The notes: generated from the letters alone by a model not told the origin. Positions 8,138-16,792 are shown, counted from the first letter of the stretch. The stretch is DNA of 64,000 nt from Melioribacteraceae bacterium (GCA_027030245.1 JALVFE010000016.1:372001-436000); one strand, 5' to 3'. A program made the numbers and translations.

Positions 8138-9287
8138 ACTTTTCATCATTCCGGTTTTGTTTGCCATTGTTTTCAATTGCGAAACACCCGCCCAGCCCGG
8201 TTTCGATTTTTCCGGTTATGCTCAAAACTTTACCGTTTATCAAACCATACCACAAAGTCTGAGCGAAATTTTTCATAGTGATAAATCTTTTATTACGGAC
8301 TTGTTAAGAATAAGACTTAAGCCCGTTATATTTTTGTGGCACGGAGGAAGACTAAACATCGATTATGAATTAAACGTAAATTATTTCAACCGGAAATTTA
8401 TTTACGAAAATTTAAGCGTGACAACCAATAGACGGACTGTTACTTCTTTATTTTGGTCGCCCGTTAACGAAGATAAAATTAAAATCAATCATTTTATAGA
8501 CAGGTTATATTTTAGGCAAAAACTCGCCTTCGGAAATATCAAAATAGGAAGACAGCGCATAGCTTGGGGAACCGGAAGAATTTGGAATTCGACAGATCTG
8601 TTTAACCCGATAAATCCCGCCGCATATTACCTGATAGAAAAACCCGGCGCCGATGCGGTTTCGGCAAAAATCCGTTTCGGAAATTTTACCGACTTGAACA
8701 TTGTTTACAATCCCGTTGATAATTTTAACAAGTATAATTTTGGCGGAAGATTCAGAACAAACTTTTTGGGATACGACTTTTCAATAATGGGCGGGCGATT
8801 CGACGAAAAGACGATTGTTGGATTAGATTTTGCCGGAAACATTTTCGATGCCGGATTTCGGGGCGAAGGGATTTACTCAATTGATCCCGATAATTCCGGA
8901 AATAATTTCCTGAAGTTCATAGTAGGAATAGATTATCAATTTACACCCAAATTATACATGCTTGCCGAATACCATTTTAACGGGGAAGGTAAAACGGATA
9001 AATACCATTACGAATTCTCACGCTTGCTTCACGGAGAAATTCAAAACGTGAGCAGAAATTATCTTGCCGTAAGCGGAATGTACGAACTTACTCCATTGCT
9101 TTTATTAAACGCTCTGTCAATTTTTAACTTGAATGATAACAGCGGTTTCATTAGTGTAAGCGGAAATTATTCCGTTACGGAAAACTTTTATGTAAACTTA
9201 GGCACTCAAATTTTTTGGGGCGAAAAATTGTCCGAATATTGGTTTTTCCCCGATTCCTATTACATTCAGACCGAATATTATTTCTGA
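8127..9287 (+). CDS. Outer-membrane beta-barrel protein linked to the ABC export operon
   Basis: The 386-residue protein has a signal peptide (about 1-22, ending TPAQ). The rest is amphipathic strands rich in aromatic residues (for example LNIDYELNVNYF, LRIRLKPVIFLW) and a C-terminal aromatic strand ending EYYF. The IGRQRIAWGTGRIWNSTDLFNPINP segment recalls the DUF1302/alginate-export-like porins. It overlaps the ATPase gene by 11 bp, so it is the last gene of the TetR-controlled operon. It may act as an outer-membrane receiver or channel in place of LolB. The family assignment is tentative. Confidence 0.72.
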   Translation: MKIKLFIIPVLFAIVFNCETPAQPGFDFSGYAQNFTVYQTIPQSLSEIFHSDKSFITDLLRIRLKPVIFLWHGGRLNIDYELNVNYFNRKFIYENLSVTTNRRTVTSLFWSPVNEDKIKINHFIDRLYFRQKLAFGNIKIGRQRIAWGTGRIWNSTDLFNPINPAAYYLIEKPGADAVSAKIRFGNFTDLNIVYNPVDNFNKYNFGGRFRTNFLGYDFSIMGGRFDEKTIVGLDFAGNIFDAGFRGEGIYSIDPDNSGNNFLKFIVGIDYQFTPKLYMLAEYHFNGEGKTDKYHYEFSRLLHGEIQNVSRNYLAVSGMYELTPLLLLNALSIFNLNDNSGFISVSGNYSVTENFYVNLGTQIFWGEKLSEYWFFPDSYYIQTEYYF

Positions 9288-9353
9288 CATTGTGTCTTCA
9301 GAACTTTTCTCCCTTTGAGTTGTTAAAAATAATATAAGGGTGAGAGGGTTGCC

Positions 9354-9578
9354 ATGAGACAAGAAGAAATTAATATGAATGCATTGCAGTATGAACTTCC
9401 GAGAATTAAAAAACTTTTGAAGAACGGGAATGAAATAATTATCAAAGATTCCAACAAACCGATTGCAATTATTTCGCCCGTTAACAAAAGTAAATTGCTA
9501 AACAAACAAAACAAAGACAAAGTAAATTTACCCTACGGAAGTTATGAAAACACTGCAAGCGAAATTTGGTTCGGTTAA
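9354..9578 (+). CDS. Phd/YefM-like antitoxin, without a recognised toxin
   Basis: The 74-residue protein has the short Phd/YefM-type pattern: an N-terminal helix, then a KNGNEIIIKDSNKPIAIISPV strand-turn-strand like the usual GEEVIItkrGKPIA motif. GAGAGGG lies just upstream of the ATG at 9354; a second in-frame ATG at 9375 is possible. In this family such proteins bind DNA and neutralise a PIN or RelE/YoeB-like toxin. No toxin ORF follows in the next 342 bases. It may be a remnant, or may act with a toxin elsewhere. Confidence 0.6.
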   Translation: MRQEEINMNALQYELPRIKKLLKNGNEIIIKDSNKPIAIISPVNKSKLLNKQNKDKVNLPYGSYENTASEIWFG

Positions 9579-9920
9579 TAAAAAACCGGAAAATCGAATT
9601 ATACTTTCAACAAAAAGAGAAGATATATCTTTTAAATTTCAGCGGTTGTACTTACGGTAAAGCCCACGTTTTTTAATTCCACCCTTTATACGAAAATCTA
9701 ACTTGAGGGAAATTCGCACGCCAATAATTATTTCAATACTTTTCAATCAGACAAAAGACTTGCATGAGCAAACCTTCACTAAAATACAATTTAATTTTAA
9801 TACTTGATTAATTTTACAAATGTAAACAAAAAGATTTTACTTAACCTTAAATTGTATTATCTATCTAATCGAAAAATATTGTAAATTTGATTTGTCATTT
9901 TTCTACACCAATTTTACTCT
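9579..9920. other. 342-bp AT-rich gap before the acetyltransferase run
   Basis: No gene is visible. It contains the small dyad TTTACA-AA-TGTAAA at 9813-9826 and a TAAATTTG sequence at 9882-9889, 31 bp before the next ATG, which fits the Bacteroidetes TAnnTTTG promoter element without a convincing -33 partner. It probably holds the promoter for the 9921-14762 run. Confidence 0.4.
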
Positions 9921-10430
9921 ATGGAAAAATTCATAATACGAAAAGCTACTAAAGACGATACCGGAACCGTATTAAGCTTTATTAAAAAATTAGCCGGATA
10001 CGAAAAACTGGAAAACGAAGTTAAAGCCACCCGCGATTTGCTAGAAAAAAACTTATTCGGAGAAAAGGCGGTAGCAAAGTGCCTGTTGGGTTTTTACGAC
10101 GGAGTTCCCGTTTGCTTTTCAATATACTTTTATAATTTTTCTACGTTTTTAGGTAAACCCGGACTTTACCTGGAAGATTTGTTCGTATTACCGGAATACC
10201 GCGGGCGTGGTTTCGGAAAAGCGATGTTGGTTCATCTTGCGCGCACGGCTGTGGAAGAAGATTGCGGCAGATTCGAATGGGCGGTTCTCGATTGGAACGA
10301 ACCGGCTCTGAAATTTTACGAAAGCCTTGGCGCGGAAAAATTAGACGATTGGATAATTCACAGAGTCACCGGCGAAGCTTTACAAAAATTAGCTAAAGAA
10401 ACCGTTGAAATAAAAGATAAAACGCTATGA
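9921..10430 (+). CDS. GNAT family N-acetyltransferase
   Basis: The 169-residue protein has the GNAT fold. Motif A is LEDLFVLPEYRGRGFGKAMLVHL (about 84-106), with the acetyl-CoA pyrophosphate-binding R/G-x-G-x-G/A loop. Motif B includes RFEWAVLDWNEPALKFYESLGA. Overall it looks most like the diamine (spermidine/spermine) acetyltransferase subgroup. The substrate is not proven. The stop overlaps the start of the mechanosensitive channel gene by 4 bp, so the two are co-transcribed. Confidence 0.88.
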   Translation: MEKFIIRKATKDDTGTVLSFIKKLAGYEKLENEVKATRDLLEKNLFGEKAVAKCLLGFYDGVPVCFSIYFYNFSTFLGKPGLYLEDLFVLPEYRGRGFGKAMLVHLARTAVEEDCGRFEWAVLDWNEPALKFYESLGAEKLDDWIIHRVTGEALQKLAKETVEIKDKTL

Positions 10431-11656
10431 AAGAAATACTGAAGTGGTTCGAACAATATCCCGTTTGGGAAAATCTCGCTAAATTTTTAGCGATTGTTAT
10501 TATTGCATATTTGGCTTACTTGATTACAAAAAAAATATTAATTAGCGGCGTAAATAAACTTGTAAAAAAAACAAAAACACACATAGACGATATTATACTT
10601 AACGAAAAACTCTTAAGCCGCATAGCTCTAATCCTACCTATTTTAATTATCTATCAATTTATTTATTTGCTTCCGTACGGTTCACAGATTCTCGGTAATA
10701 TTCTCGAATCGATATTAATTATAATCTTAGTAATTATAATCGGTTTAGTAATTGATGCCGGAAATGAACTTTACGAAAAATCGAAACGTTATGACAGAAA
10801 ACCGATTAAAGGTTATCTGCAAGTAATCAAAATTGTGGTTTACATTTTCGGCGGTATTGCGATAATCGGAATTCTTACCGGACAGCAACCGTGGACTATT
10901 TTAACAGGCTTAGGCGCACTTACCGCTATCTTAATTTTGGTTTTCAAAGATACAATATTGTCTTTCGTTGCCAGCATACATATTTCCGCTTACGATTTAA
11001 TCAGAATTGGCGATTGGATTGAAGTTCCGCAATACGGAGCCGACGGCGATGTTATCGATATCGCACTTCACACAATTAAAGTGCAGAATTTTGATAAAAC
11101 GATTGTTGTTATCCCGACTTACAAAATACTCGAAGGTTCATTTAAAAACTGGCGTGGAATGCAACAAGCGGGCGCAAGGCGTATCAAGCGTGCGGTCTAT
11201 ATCGATTTGGCAAGCGTAAAATTTTTAGACGAACGTTTGCTAAATAAATTCAGAAAATTCCAATTGATTACCGATTACATCGAAAGGAAAGAAAAAGAAA
11301 TTGCCGAATACAACAAAAAACATAACATAGACGATTCGGTTTTGGTTAACGGTCGAAGACTGACTAACATCGGAACGTTCCGGGAATACTTAAAAGCTTA
11401 CCTGAAAAGCCGCGAAGATATTCATCCGGGATTTACATTTTTAGTCCGGCAACTCACTCCCGGTCCTAGCGGAATACCGATAGAAATTTATGTGTTCGCA
11501 AAAACAACGGTCTGGACAAAATACGAAGAAATCCAAGCCGATATTTTCGATCATATTTTTGCGGTGATTAATGAATTTGAACTTAACATTTTCCAAAACC
11601 CAACGGGTAAAGATTTCAGAGTTGTAGCGGAGTTTGAGAAAAAATTGTTAAAATAA
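10427..11656 (+). CDS. MscS-family mechanosensitive channel, YbdG-like
   Basis: The 409-residue protein has about five TM helices, then the MscS pore helix and beta domain: LGALTAILILVFKDTILSFVASI followed by IRIGDWIEVPQYGADGDVIDI. The next part (VIPTYKILEGSFKNWRGMQQAGARRIKRA) and the C-terminal cytoplasmic domain match the YbdG miniconductance channel rather than small MscS. It should be an inner-membrane channel responding to membrane tension under osmotic downshift. It overlaps the GNAT gene by 4 bp. Confidence 0.92.
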   Translation: MKEILKWFEQYPVWENLAKFLAIVIIAYLAYLITKKILISGVNKLVKKTKTHIDDIILNEKLLSRIALILPILIIYQFIYLLPYGSQILGNILESILIIILVIIIGLVIDAGNELYEKSKRYDRKPIKGYLQVIKIVVYIFGGIAIIGILTGQQPWTILTGLGALTAILILVFKDTILSFVASIHISAYDLIRIGDWIEVPQYGADGDVIDIALHTIKVQNFDKTIVVIPTYKILEGSFKNWRGMQQAGARRIKRAVYIDLASVKFLDERLLNKFRKFQLITDYIERKEKEIAEYNKKHNIDDSVLVNGRRLTNIGTFREYLKAYLKSREDIHPGFTFLVRQLTPGPSGIPIEIYVFAKTTVWTKYEEIQADIFDHIFAVINEFELNIFQNPTGKDFRVVAEFEKKLLK

Positions 11657-11683
11657 TTTTCAAAATGAAAGGGATGGGGTAAA

Positions 11684-12838
11684 ATGAAAACTACTGTTGC
11701 CGATGCAATTGGAATTGCACTAAAAAATCTTAATGTTTCTGTTGTAACAAACGTACCCGGTTACGGCGCAAGCGAAGCTTATAAAAGTTACGCTTTACAT
11801 AATCAAAAAATGCCGGTCTTATCTTTTCACGAAGAAGTAGCTTTTTCCGTTGCTCATGGTGCGGCACTTACCGGTAAACGTTCGGCTTCATTAATGAAAG
11901 CGCAAGGTTTTGTAAAAGCCGGTAATGCGGCTGTAGATTCATTGTATACGTCGATCTCAGCAGGAATGGTAATATTAATTTTCGAAGATCTTACAGGCAG
12001 ACATTCCGACAACATAATGGAAATCGAACCGATTCTACACGGCATGTCATTTCCGTATAAAAGGGCAAAACCGGATACCCTTTATGATGATTTGGTAAAC
12101 TGTTTCCGGGAATCGGAAACCAGAAAACTGCCTTACGCTTTGTTGATAAATGCAGACGAGATAAATACGGAAATTGAGTTTAACCCTAAAACTTTTCCGG
12201 AAGAAAAAAAGAGATTCACACGCAATATTTTCGATCAAGTAGTTCATCCCCTTTTGGCGGATTATCAATACAAAGTTTTCACTACAAAAAAAATAACATC
12301 GGATTTTTCAAATATTGCTTTGCCTAAAACTCCTGTTTTCCCTGACGATTTTCCTTTAAGATATAAACAAGGAGCGCAAAAATATACCGTGCTTTTCGAC
12401 GCATTCAAAAACATACGCGGAGATATTGTAACCGGGGATACAAGCGTTTCCAGCAGTTTTGCTTTCCCGCCGTATAACTCAATCGATTTGGTCACACATT
12501 TAGGTGGAAGCATACCGCTTGCAATTGGCGCTTACCTTGCCGGCTATAAAGATGTTTGGGCTATAACCGGAGATTTCAGTTTTTTAGCTGCTGGCAATCT
12601 TGGTCTAATAGAAGCTTTAGAACGCGAAGTTCCAATTAAAGTGATAATACTGTATAACAAAGAAGCCGGCGCAACGGGCGGACAGAAAATCCACAAGAAA
12701 ATTATGCTCAGGATATTAGCCGGTTATGAAAATTTCATCAAGCATATATCCGACCCGCAAGACATTATGGAAGTTGTTTCCGTATTGGAAGAAGCCAAAA
12801 ACGCGGATGAATTGAGAATAATTATTGCGGATTATTAA
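11684..12838 (+). CDS. Thiamine pyrophosphate-dependent enzyme, IorA/decarboxylase-like
   Basis: The 384-residue protein has a PYR-type domain (about 1-165, with SFHEEVAFSVAHGAALTGKRSA, where the Glu in HEEVA is the likely TPP-activating residue) and a PP domain (about 245-384). The latter has GGSIPLAIGAYLAG, the GDFSFLAAG motif and, downstream, YNKEAGATGG. The closest plan is indolepyruvate:ferredoxin oxidoreductase alpha (IorA) or phosphonopyruvate/sulfopyruvate decarboxylases. The C-terminal ferredoxin Cys clusters of IorA are absent, so non-oxidative decarboxylation is more likely than ferredoxin reduction. GGGG precedes the ATG at good spacing. The cupin gene starts 3 bp downstream. Confidence 0.8.
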   Translation: MKTTVADAIGIALKNLNVSVVTNVPGYGASEAYKSYALHNQKMPVLSFHEEVAFSVAHGAALTGKRSASLMKAQGFVKAGNAAVDSLYTSISAGMVILIFEDLTGRHSDNIMEIEPILHGMSFPYKRAKPDTLYDDLVNCFRESETRKLPYALLINADEINTEIEFNPKTFPEEKKRFTRNIFDQVVHPLLADYQYKVFTTKKITSDFSNIALPKTPVFPDDFPLRYKQGAQKYTVLFDAFKNIRGDIVTGDTSVSSSFAFPPYNSIDLVTHLGGSIPLAIGAYLAGYKDVWAITGDFSFLAAGNLGLIEALEREVPIKVIILYNKEAGATGGQKIHKKIMLRILAGYENFIKHISDPQDIMEVVSVLEEAKNADELRIIIADY

Positions 12839-12840
12839 TA

Positions 12841-13173
12841 ATGGTTTCCGAAGTAAAAAACTTTTTCGAAACTACGTCGGATAAACTGCCCGAAGAGTTA
12901 ATTGAAATTATCTCTCACAACGATTCGGTAAAAATTGAACGCATTATTTCCGAAGGGCATTCTTCACCGCCCGGTTTTTGGTACGATCAAGAAACTAATG
13001 AGTTTGTTATTTTGCTGGAAGGTTCGGCAATATTGAAATTTGAAAACGGTCAAACCATAAATTTAAAGAAAGGTGATTATTTAACAATTCCGGCACATGT
13101 TAAACACCGTGTGGAATACACGCCTTCGGATAGAAAAACTTTTTGGCTTGCCGTTCATTTTAAGAATGAATAA
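12841..13173 (+). CDS. Cupin domain protein
   Basis: The 110-residue single-domain cupin has motif 1 at SSPPGFWYDQETNEFVILLEGSA (about 40-62) and motif 2 at LKKGDYLTIPAHVKHRVEYT (about 79-98). Motif 1 normally supplies two His, a Gln/Glu and a Glu for metal binding. Here the first His is followed by SSPPGFWYDQ and the pattern is degenerate, so metal binding is uncertain. It starts 3 bp after the TPP enzyme, so it may assist or regulate that enzyme. The substrate is not known. Confidence 0.82.
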   Translation: MVSEVKNFFETTSDKLPEELIEIISHNDSVKIERIISEGHSSPPGFWYDQETNEFVILLEGSAILKFENGQTINLKKGDYLTIPAHVKHRVEYTPSDRKTFWLAVHFKNE

Positions 13174-13185
13174 ATTGCGAGTGAG

Positions 13186-13383
13186 ATGGCACAGTTAACA
13201 AGATCTAAAAATGCAATGATCGGCGGAGTATGCGCCGGTATAGCGGAATGGTTGGGATGGGATCCCACAATTGTACGAATCGGCTATGTATTACTTTCTG
13301 TACTAAGCGCCGCATTCCCGGGAATTTTGGTCTATTTGATACTTTGGATGGTAATTCCTTCACCTAAAAATAAGAGCGATTAA
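13186..13383 (+). CDS. PspC domain membrane protein
   Basis: The 65-residue protein is almost entirely a PspC domain: LTRSKNAMIGGVCAGIAEWLGWDPTIVRIGYVLLS, then a TM ending LVYLILWMVIP. PspC proteins sit in the inner membrane and, in enterobacteria, sense envelope stress. No PspA or PspB gene is nearby. A weak GTGAG ribosome site lies immediately upstream of the ATG. It sits between the cupin and BtpA genes, with 12- and 7-bp gaps. Confidence 0.88.
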   Translation: MAQLTRSKNAMIGGVCAGIAEWLGWDPTIVRIGYVLLSVLSAAFPGILVYLILWMVIPSPKNKSD

Positions 13384-13390
13384 AACTATC

Positions 13391-14194
13391 ATGTTCAGTA
13401 AAATTTTTCATACGCCTAAACCGGTTATTGGAATGATTCACCTGGATGCGTTGCCGGGTACGCCGAATTACCAAGGGAATGTTCCGGCGATTATCGGGAA
13501 AGCTCTTGGCGAAGCGGAAATTTACCATACCAACGGCATCGATGCAATAATGATTGAGAACATGCACGACGTTCCTTATTTGAAAAAGAAAGTGGGAGCG
13601 GAAATCTCAACATTAATGAGCATAATAGGCTACGAAATTAAAAACAAAACGGGACTGCCGGTCGGGATACAAATTTTAGCCGGAGCAAACAAAGAAGCGC
13701 TTGCCGCGGCAAATTCCGCAGGCTTGGATTTCATTCGTGCCGAAGGTTTTGTTTTTGCTCATGTTGCAGATGAAGGGATTTTCGAATCGGATGCAGCGGA
13801 ACTTTTACGTTACAGAAAATTAATCGGCGCGGAAAACATTGCCGTTTTTACCGACATTAAGAAAAAACACAGCTCTCATGCTATTACTTCGGATATTAGT
13901 ATTGCCGAAACCGCTAAAGCAGCCGAATTTTTCTTAAGCGACGGTATAATTTTGACCGGCAAATCAACTTCGGAAGAAACAGATATCACCGAAATAGAAG
14001 AAGCAAAAAAAGCGGTTAATATTCCCGTGATAATTGGTTCGGGAATTACATTTGATAACATAGATAAATATTTCCATTCGGCAGACGGATTTATCGTCGG
14101 TTCGTATTTTAAGGAAAATGGATTTTGGAAAAACCAAGTTGAAAAAGAAAGAGTTTCCGCGTTTATGGAGAAAATCAATTCATTACGAAATTAA
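13391..14194 (+). CDS. BtpA/SgcQ family TIM-barrel protein
   Basis: The 267-residue protein matches the BtpA family: GMIHLDALPGTPNYQG at the N-terminus, then GIDAIMIENMHDVPYL, LPVGIQILAGANKEALAAA, FIRAEGFVFAHVADEG, AVFTDIKKKHSSHAI and VIIGSGITFDNIDKY. BtpA is needed for photosystem I stability in cyanobacteria; relatives elsewhere (SgcQ) are uncharacterised TIM-barrel enzymes. No photosynthesis gene is seen in the window, so a metabolic enzyme role is more likely. It follows PspC by 7 bp. Confidence 0.9.
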   Translation: MFSKIFHTPKPVIGMIHLDALPGTPNYQGNVPAIIGKALGEAEIYHTNGIDAIMIENMHDVPYLKKKVGAEISTLMSIIGYEIKNKTGLPVGIQILAGANKEALAAANSAGLDFIRAEGFVFAHVADEGIFESDAAELLRYRKLIGAENIAVFTDIKKKHSSHAITSDISIAETAKAAEFFLSDGIILTGKSTSEETDITEIEEAKKAVNIPVIIGSGITFDNIDKYFHSADGFIVGSYFKENGFWKNQVEKERVSAFMEKINSLRN

Positions 14195-14204
14195 TGTTTT
14201 TATA

Positions 14205-14762
14205 ATGCTTAAATTAAAACTTTCTGTTTTTATATTATTTATTTTTTTAATGTCCGGCGTCGTTTACTCCCAATCTTCCGGTATTGAAATTGGCGTTGGA
14301 GCCGGAATAGGTTCAATCAAAGGTAATTCGCCTTCCGTTACTTCCCTTTCCGGAAATATTGTTTTGGGTTACAATCCGGATTTTTTAAATGCTGTAACTT
14401 TCCGTACAAGTTTTTTAATAGCAAGAAAAGTGGAATATTTTCTTCCTGAAGACAGACGCGGAAGATACTATCCTTTTGTAAAAGCTTTTTCTTTATCGGG
14501 ATTTATTTATCAACCGTTAACCGCTAAATTCAGACTTGAAGAAGGGCTTGGGTTCGTAATTGTAAATGACAGAACCTTCAGCGACACAGACGATTGGGAT
14601 TTCGGTTTAACAGCTTCCATATTGATTCGCTATAAAATTATACATTCCGGTAAAAATAATTTTTCAATTGCACTCGGGACGGAGTTTGGGAATACTTTTA
14701 CCAACAGCGCCGCAAGTTATTTTGTCTTCTTTTTGCAAGGGCTTTACCGTTTTACGTTATAA
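14205..14762 (+). CDS. Secreted outer-membrane barrel-like protein
   Basis: The ORF is open from 14118, but the ATG at 14205 is the better start because it gives a clear signal peptide (about 1-22, LKLSVFILFIFLMSGVVYSQ) and avoids overlap with BtpA. The mature 160 or so residues are Gly-rich amphipathic strands (IEIGVGAGIGSIKG, FSIALGTEFGNTFTN) with a C-terminal strand ending YRFTL, typical of small outer-membrane barrels. No named family was recognised. It is the last gene of the plus-strand run and is followed by the repeat island. Confidence 0.7.
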   Translation: MLKLKLSVFILFIFLMSGVVYSQSSGIEIGVGAGIGSIKGNSPSVTSLSGNIVLGYNPDFLNAVTFRTSFLIARKVEYFLPEDRRGRYYPFVKAFSLSGFIYQPLTAKFRLEEGLGFVIVNDRTFSDTDDWDFGLTASILIRYKIIHSGKNNFSIALGTEFGNTFTNSAASYFVFFLQGLYRFTL

Positions 14763-15904
14763 ACTAATAAACAAAGTTTTTAACGGTTTGTCTCTTCCGG
14801 ATTCTAATTTTTCAGATACAAATCCTTATTAGCAAATGACCAATTCCCAATGACAAAATGTATTACTCCGATGGGTTACAGGTTTTATATTGTTATATTG
14901 TTTTATAGATTTGTCACGCCGCTGGCGTTATCGAGATAGAATAGCAGGTTCTTTTTATATCCCGAAACCAGTTCGGGATGACACGTCTTCTTCAATCCAC
15001 CGTGGCGGACGGGATGACAGTTTCTATTATGTGTCATGCTGTTCGCTGCAGGCGAATTGGTTCAGCATCTATTTGTTCTTCTTGGATCCCGAAACCAGTT
15101 CGGGATGACATTTTTATTTTAGATTCCGAAACGATCCGCCGGTGGCGGACGGAGTGAATGTTTTATTCTGTGATCAATTTGTGTTTAATCTGTGTTATCT
15201 GTGGTTATTTTTAAATCGCAAAGAACGCTAAGGAAAGAATAAACGTGAGATGCGAGACATAAGACGTAGAGGTCGCAAACCTTTCGTCCCAAAAATTATT
15301 TTTCATTCAAAAATTCGTGGCTATTTTTCAAACATCAAAGAACGACCGAACCCCAGAGGGGTGGAATATTTATAATAATCGTAATCCACATCAACATTAA
15401 AACCCCAGCGGGGTGACACCTTAAATTTGTGTTGCGATTAATCTGTGTCACTCCTAGCGGAGTTTGGGTTTTATGTTAGAATACTTGTTCTATAAATGTT
15501 TCACGCCTACGGCGTTTCTGGGATGAAATGGAGAGTTTCTTTTTAGATCCCGAAACCAGTTCGGGATGACAACTTCTATTATGTGTCATGCTGTTCGCTG
15601 CAGGCGAATTGTTTCAGCATCTCATTGTAACAAAGGATTCTTTTTAGATTCCGAAACAAGTTCGGAATGACATTTTTATTTTAGATTCCGAAACAATCCG
15701 CCGAAGACGGACGGGATGACAGTTTCATTGGCTGACGGAATGAGAATAAAGAAATCCCAAATAACAAATTCCAATGACTAATGACAATTGACCAGTGACT
15801 AATAAGAAAGTACAAAAATAAACCTGCAAACCGCGCATAACAAAACACTAAACTAAAGGAGAGAAAAACAAATGATATAAAATTAAATAATAAAGAATCA
15901 ATTA
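14763..15904. repeat. Gene-free island of palindromic intergenic repeats
   Basis: This 1.1-kb convergent intergenic region holds several repeat families. (A) CCCGAAACCAGTTCGGGATGACA-type palindromes at about 14961-14983, 15088-15110 and 15549-15571, with a diverged copy near 15650-15672. (B) TGTCATGCTGTTCGCTGCAG-type hairpins near 15033-15070 and 15584-15622. (C) GATCCGCC...GGCGGACGGG-type units near 14996-15019, 15134-15157 and 15692-15720. (D) ACCCCAG(A/C)GGGGTG-type units near 15350-15415. Blocks 14905-15160 and 15490-15723 share the same order of units, so they look like diverged duplicates. The ends carry CAATGAC-rich short repeats (about 14836-14857 and 15768-15803). No coding gene is supported. 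Confidence 0.8.
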
Positions 15905-16792
15905 TTATTCATTATTACCGTTAGAGTATTTCTCGTACGCATTTATAATATCTTTAACCAACTTATGCCTTACAACATCGCTTTTGGTAAAGTAAACAAA
16001 TCCGACTCCTTCCAAACCTTGCAAAATATTTTTGGCTTGGATAAGTCCGCTTACGGCATGCGGCGGAAGATCAATTTGTGTTATATCGCCGGTGATAATC
16101 GCTTTTGAGTTGGGGCCTAATCTCGTAAGAAACATTTTCATTTGAAGAGCCGTAGCATTTTGAGCTTCGTCTAGAATTACATAAGAATTATTCAACGTTC
16201 TTCCGCGCATGTATGCCAACGGCACAATTTCGATTGTTCCCCTTTCCATATAATTCTTTAATTGTTCTGCAGGCAACATGTCTTGCAAAGCATCGAACAA
16301 CGGACGTAAATACGGATCAATTTTTTCCTTGAAATCACCCGGTAAAAATCCCAAACTTTCTCCGGCTTCAACTGCCGGACGGGCAAGAATAATTCTTTCC
16401 ACAATTCCCTTTTTTAATGCGGAAAGTGCAAATGCCACCGCAAGATAAGTTTTACCTGTTCCCGCGGGACCTATGGCAAAACAAATATCATTTTCCTTCA
16501 TTATCTTGAGATATTTTACTTGGGTAGGCGTTTTTGCCTTAATTGCATCTTTTTTAGTATATAAAATAATGTTGTTGTATTCGTTTCCGTTAATTATTTC
16601 TTTGCCTTCCAAGGTAAGATCGATTATGGTAGAAACATCCCGGGGCGAAAGTTTGCCGGAAGTATTTAAGACGTAAGCCATTTCCTTAAAAATTTTCTCA
16701 ATCGTCTCTACTTCTTCTTTGTTTCCTTTCAGATATAAAATGTCTCCCCGGATACTGACTGAAGTATTAAATCTTTTTTCTATAGGTTCCAA
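15905..16792 (-). CDS. phoH: PhoH-family ATPase
   Basis: The PhoH-like ATPase has Walker A GPAGTGKTYLAVAFALSAL, Walker B SYVILDEAQNAT and GDITQIDLP, with a short N-terminal KH-like part (FNTSVSIRGDILYLKG). The coordinates use the first conventional start (TTG, 295 residues). The reading frame stays open upstream with conserved-looking IEKRIKLENVDIQSLIGF. A perfect ribosome site AAGGAGGTG (minus strand, 16867-16875) lies at the far end, so the real start is probably ACG at 16864 or ATA at 16858 (about 317-319 residues, normal for the family). In bacteria PhoH proteins are linked to RNA metabolism; function here is inferred from family. Confidence 0.93.
   Translation of the reverse strand: MEPIEKRFNTSVSIRGDILYLKGNKEEVETIEKIFKEMAYVLNTSGKLSPRDVSTIIDLTLEGKEIINGNEYNNIILYTKKDAIKAKTPTQVKYLKIMKENDICFAIGPAGTGKTYLAVAFALSALKKGIVERIILARPAVEAGESLGFLPGDFKEKIDPYLRPLFDALQDMLPAEQLKNYMERGTIEIVPLAYMRGRTLNNSYVILDEAQNATALQMKMFLTRLGPNSKAIITGDITQIDLPPHAVSGLIQAKNILQGLEGVGFVYFTKSDVVRHKLVKDIINAYEKYSNGNNE

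Noticed and set aside
9545-9660. A 38-codon ORF overlapping the antitoxin end as a possible toxin
   Set aside because: It is short, without toxin motifs, and has no ribosome site.
14118-14204. An N-terminal extension of the outer-membrane protein gene overlapping BtpA
   Set aside because: The ATG at 14205 starts a clear signal peptide, which would be buried by the extension.
14890-15108. A 72-codon open frame inside the repeat island
   Set aside because: It is made of palindromic repeat units, has no ribosome site and lies within non-coding repeats.
14905-15723. A CRISPR array at the repeat island
   Set aside because: Units differ in length and sequence, are palindromic and unevenly spaced, and no cas gene is near.
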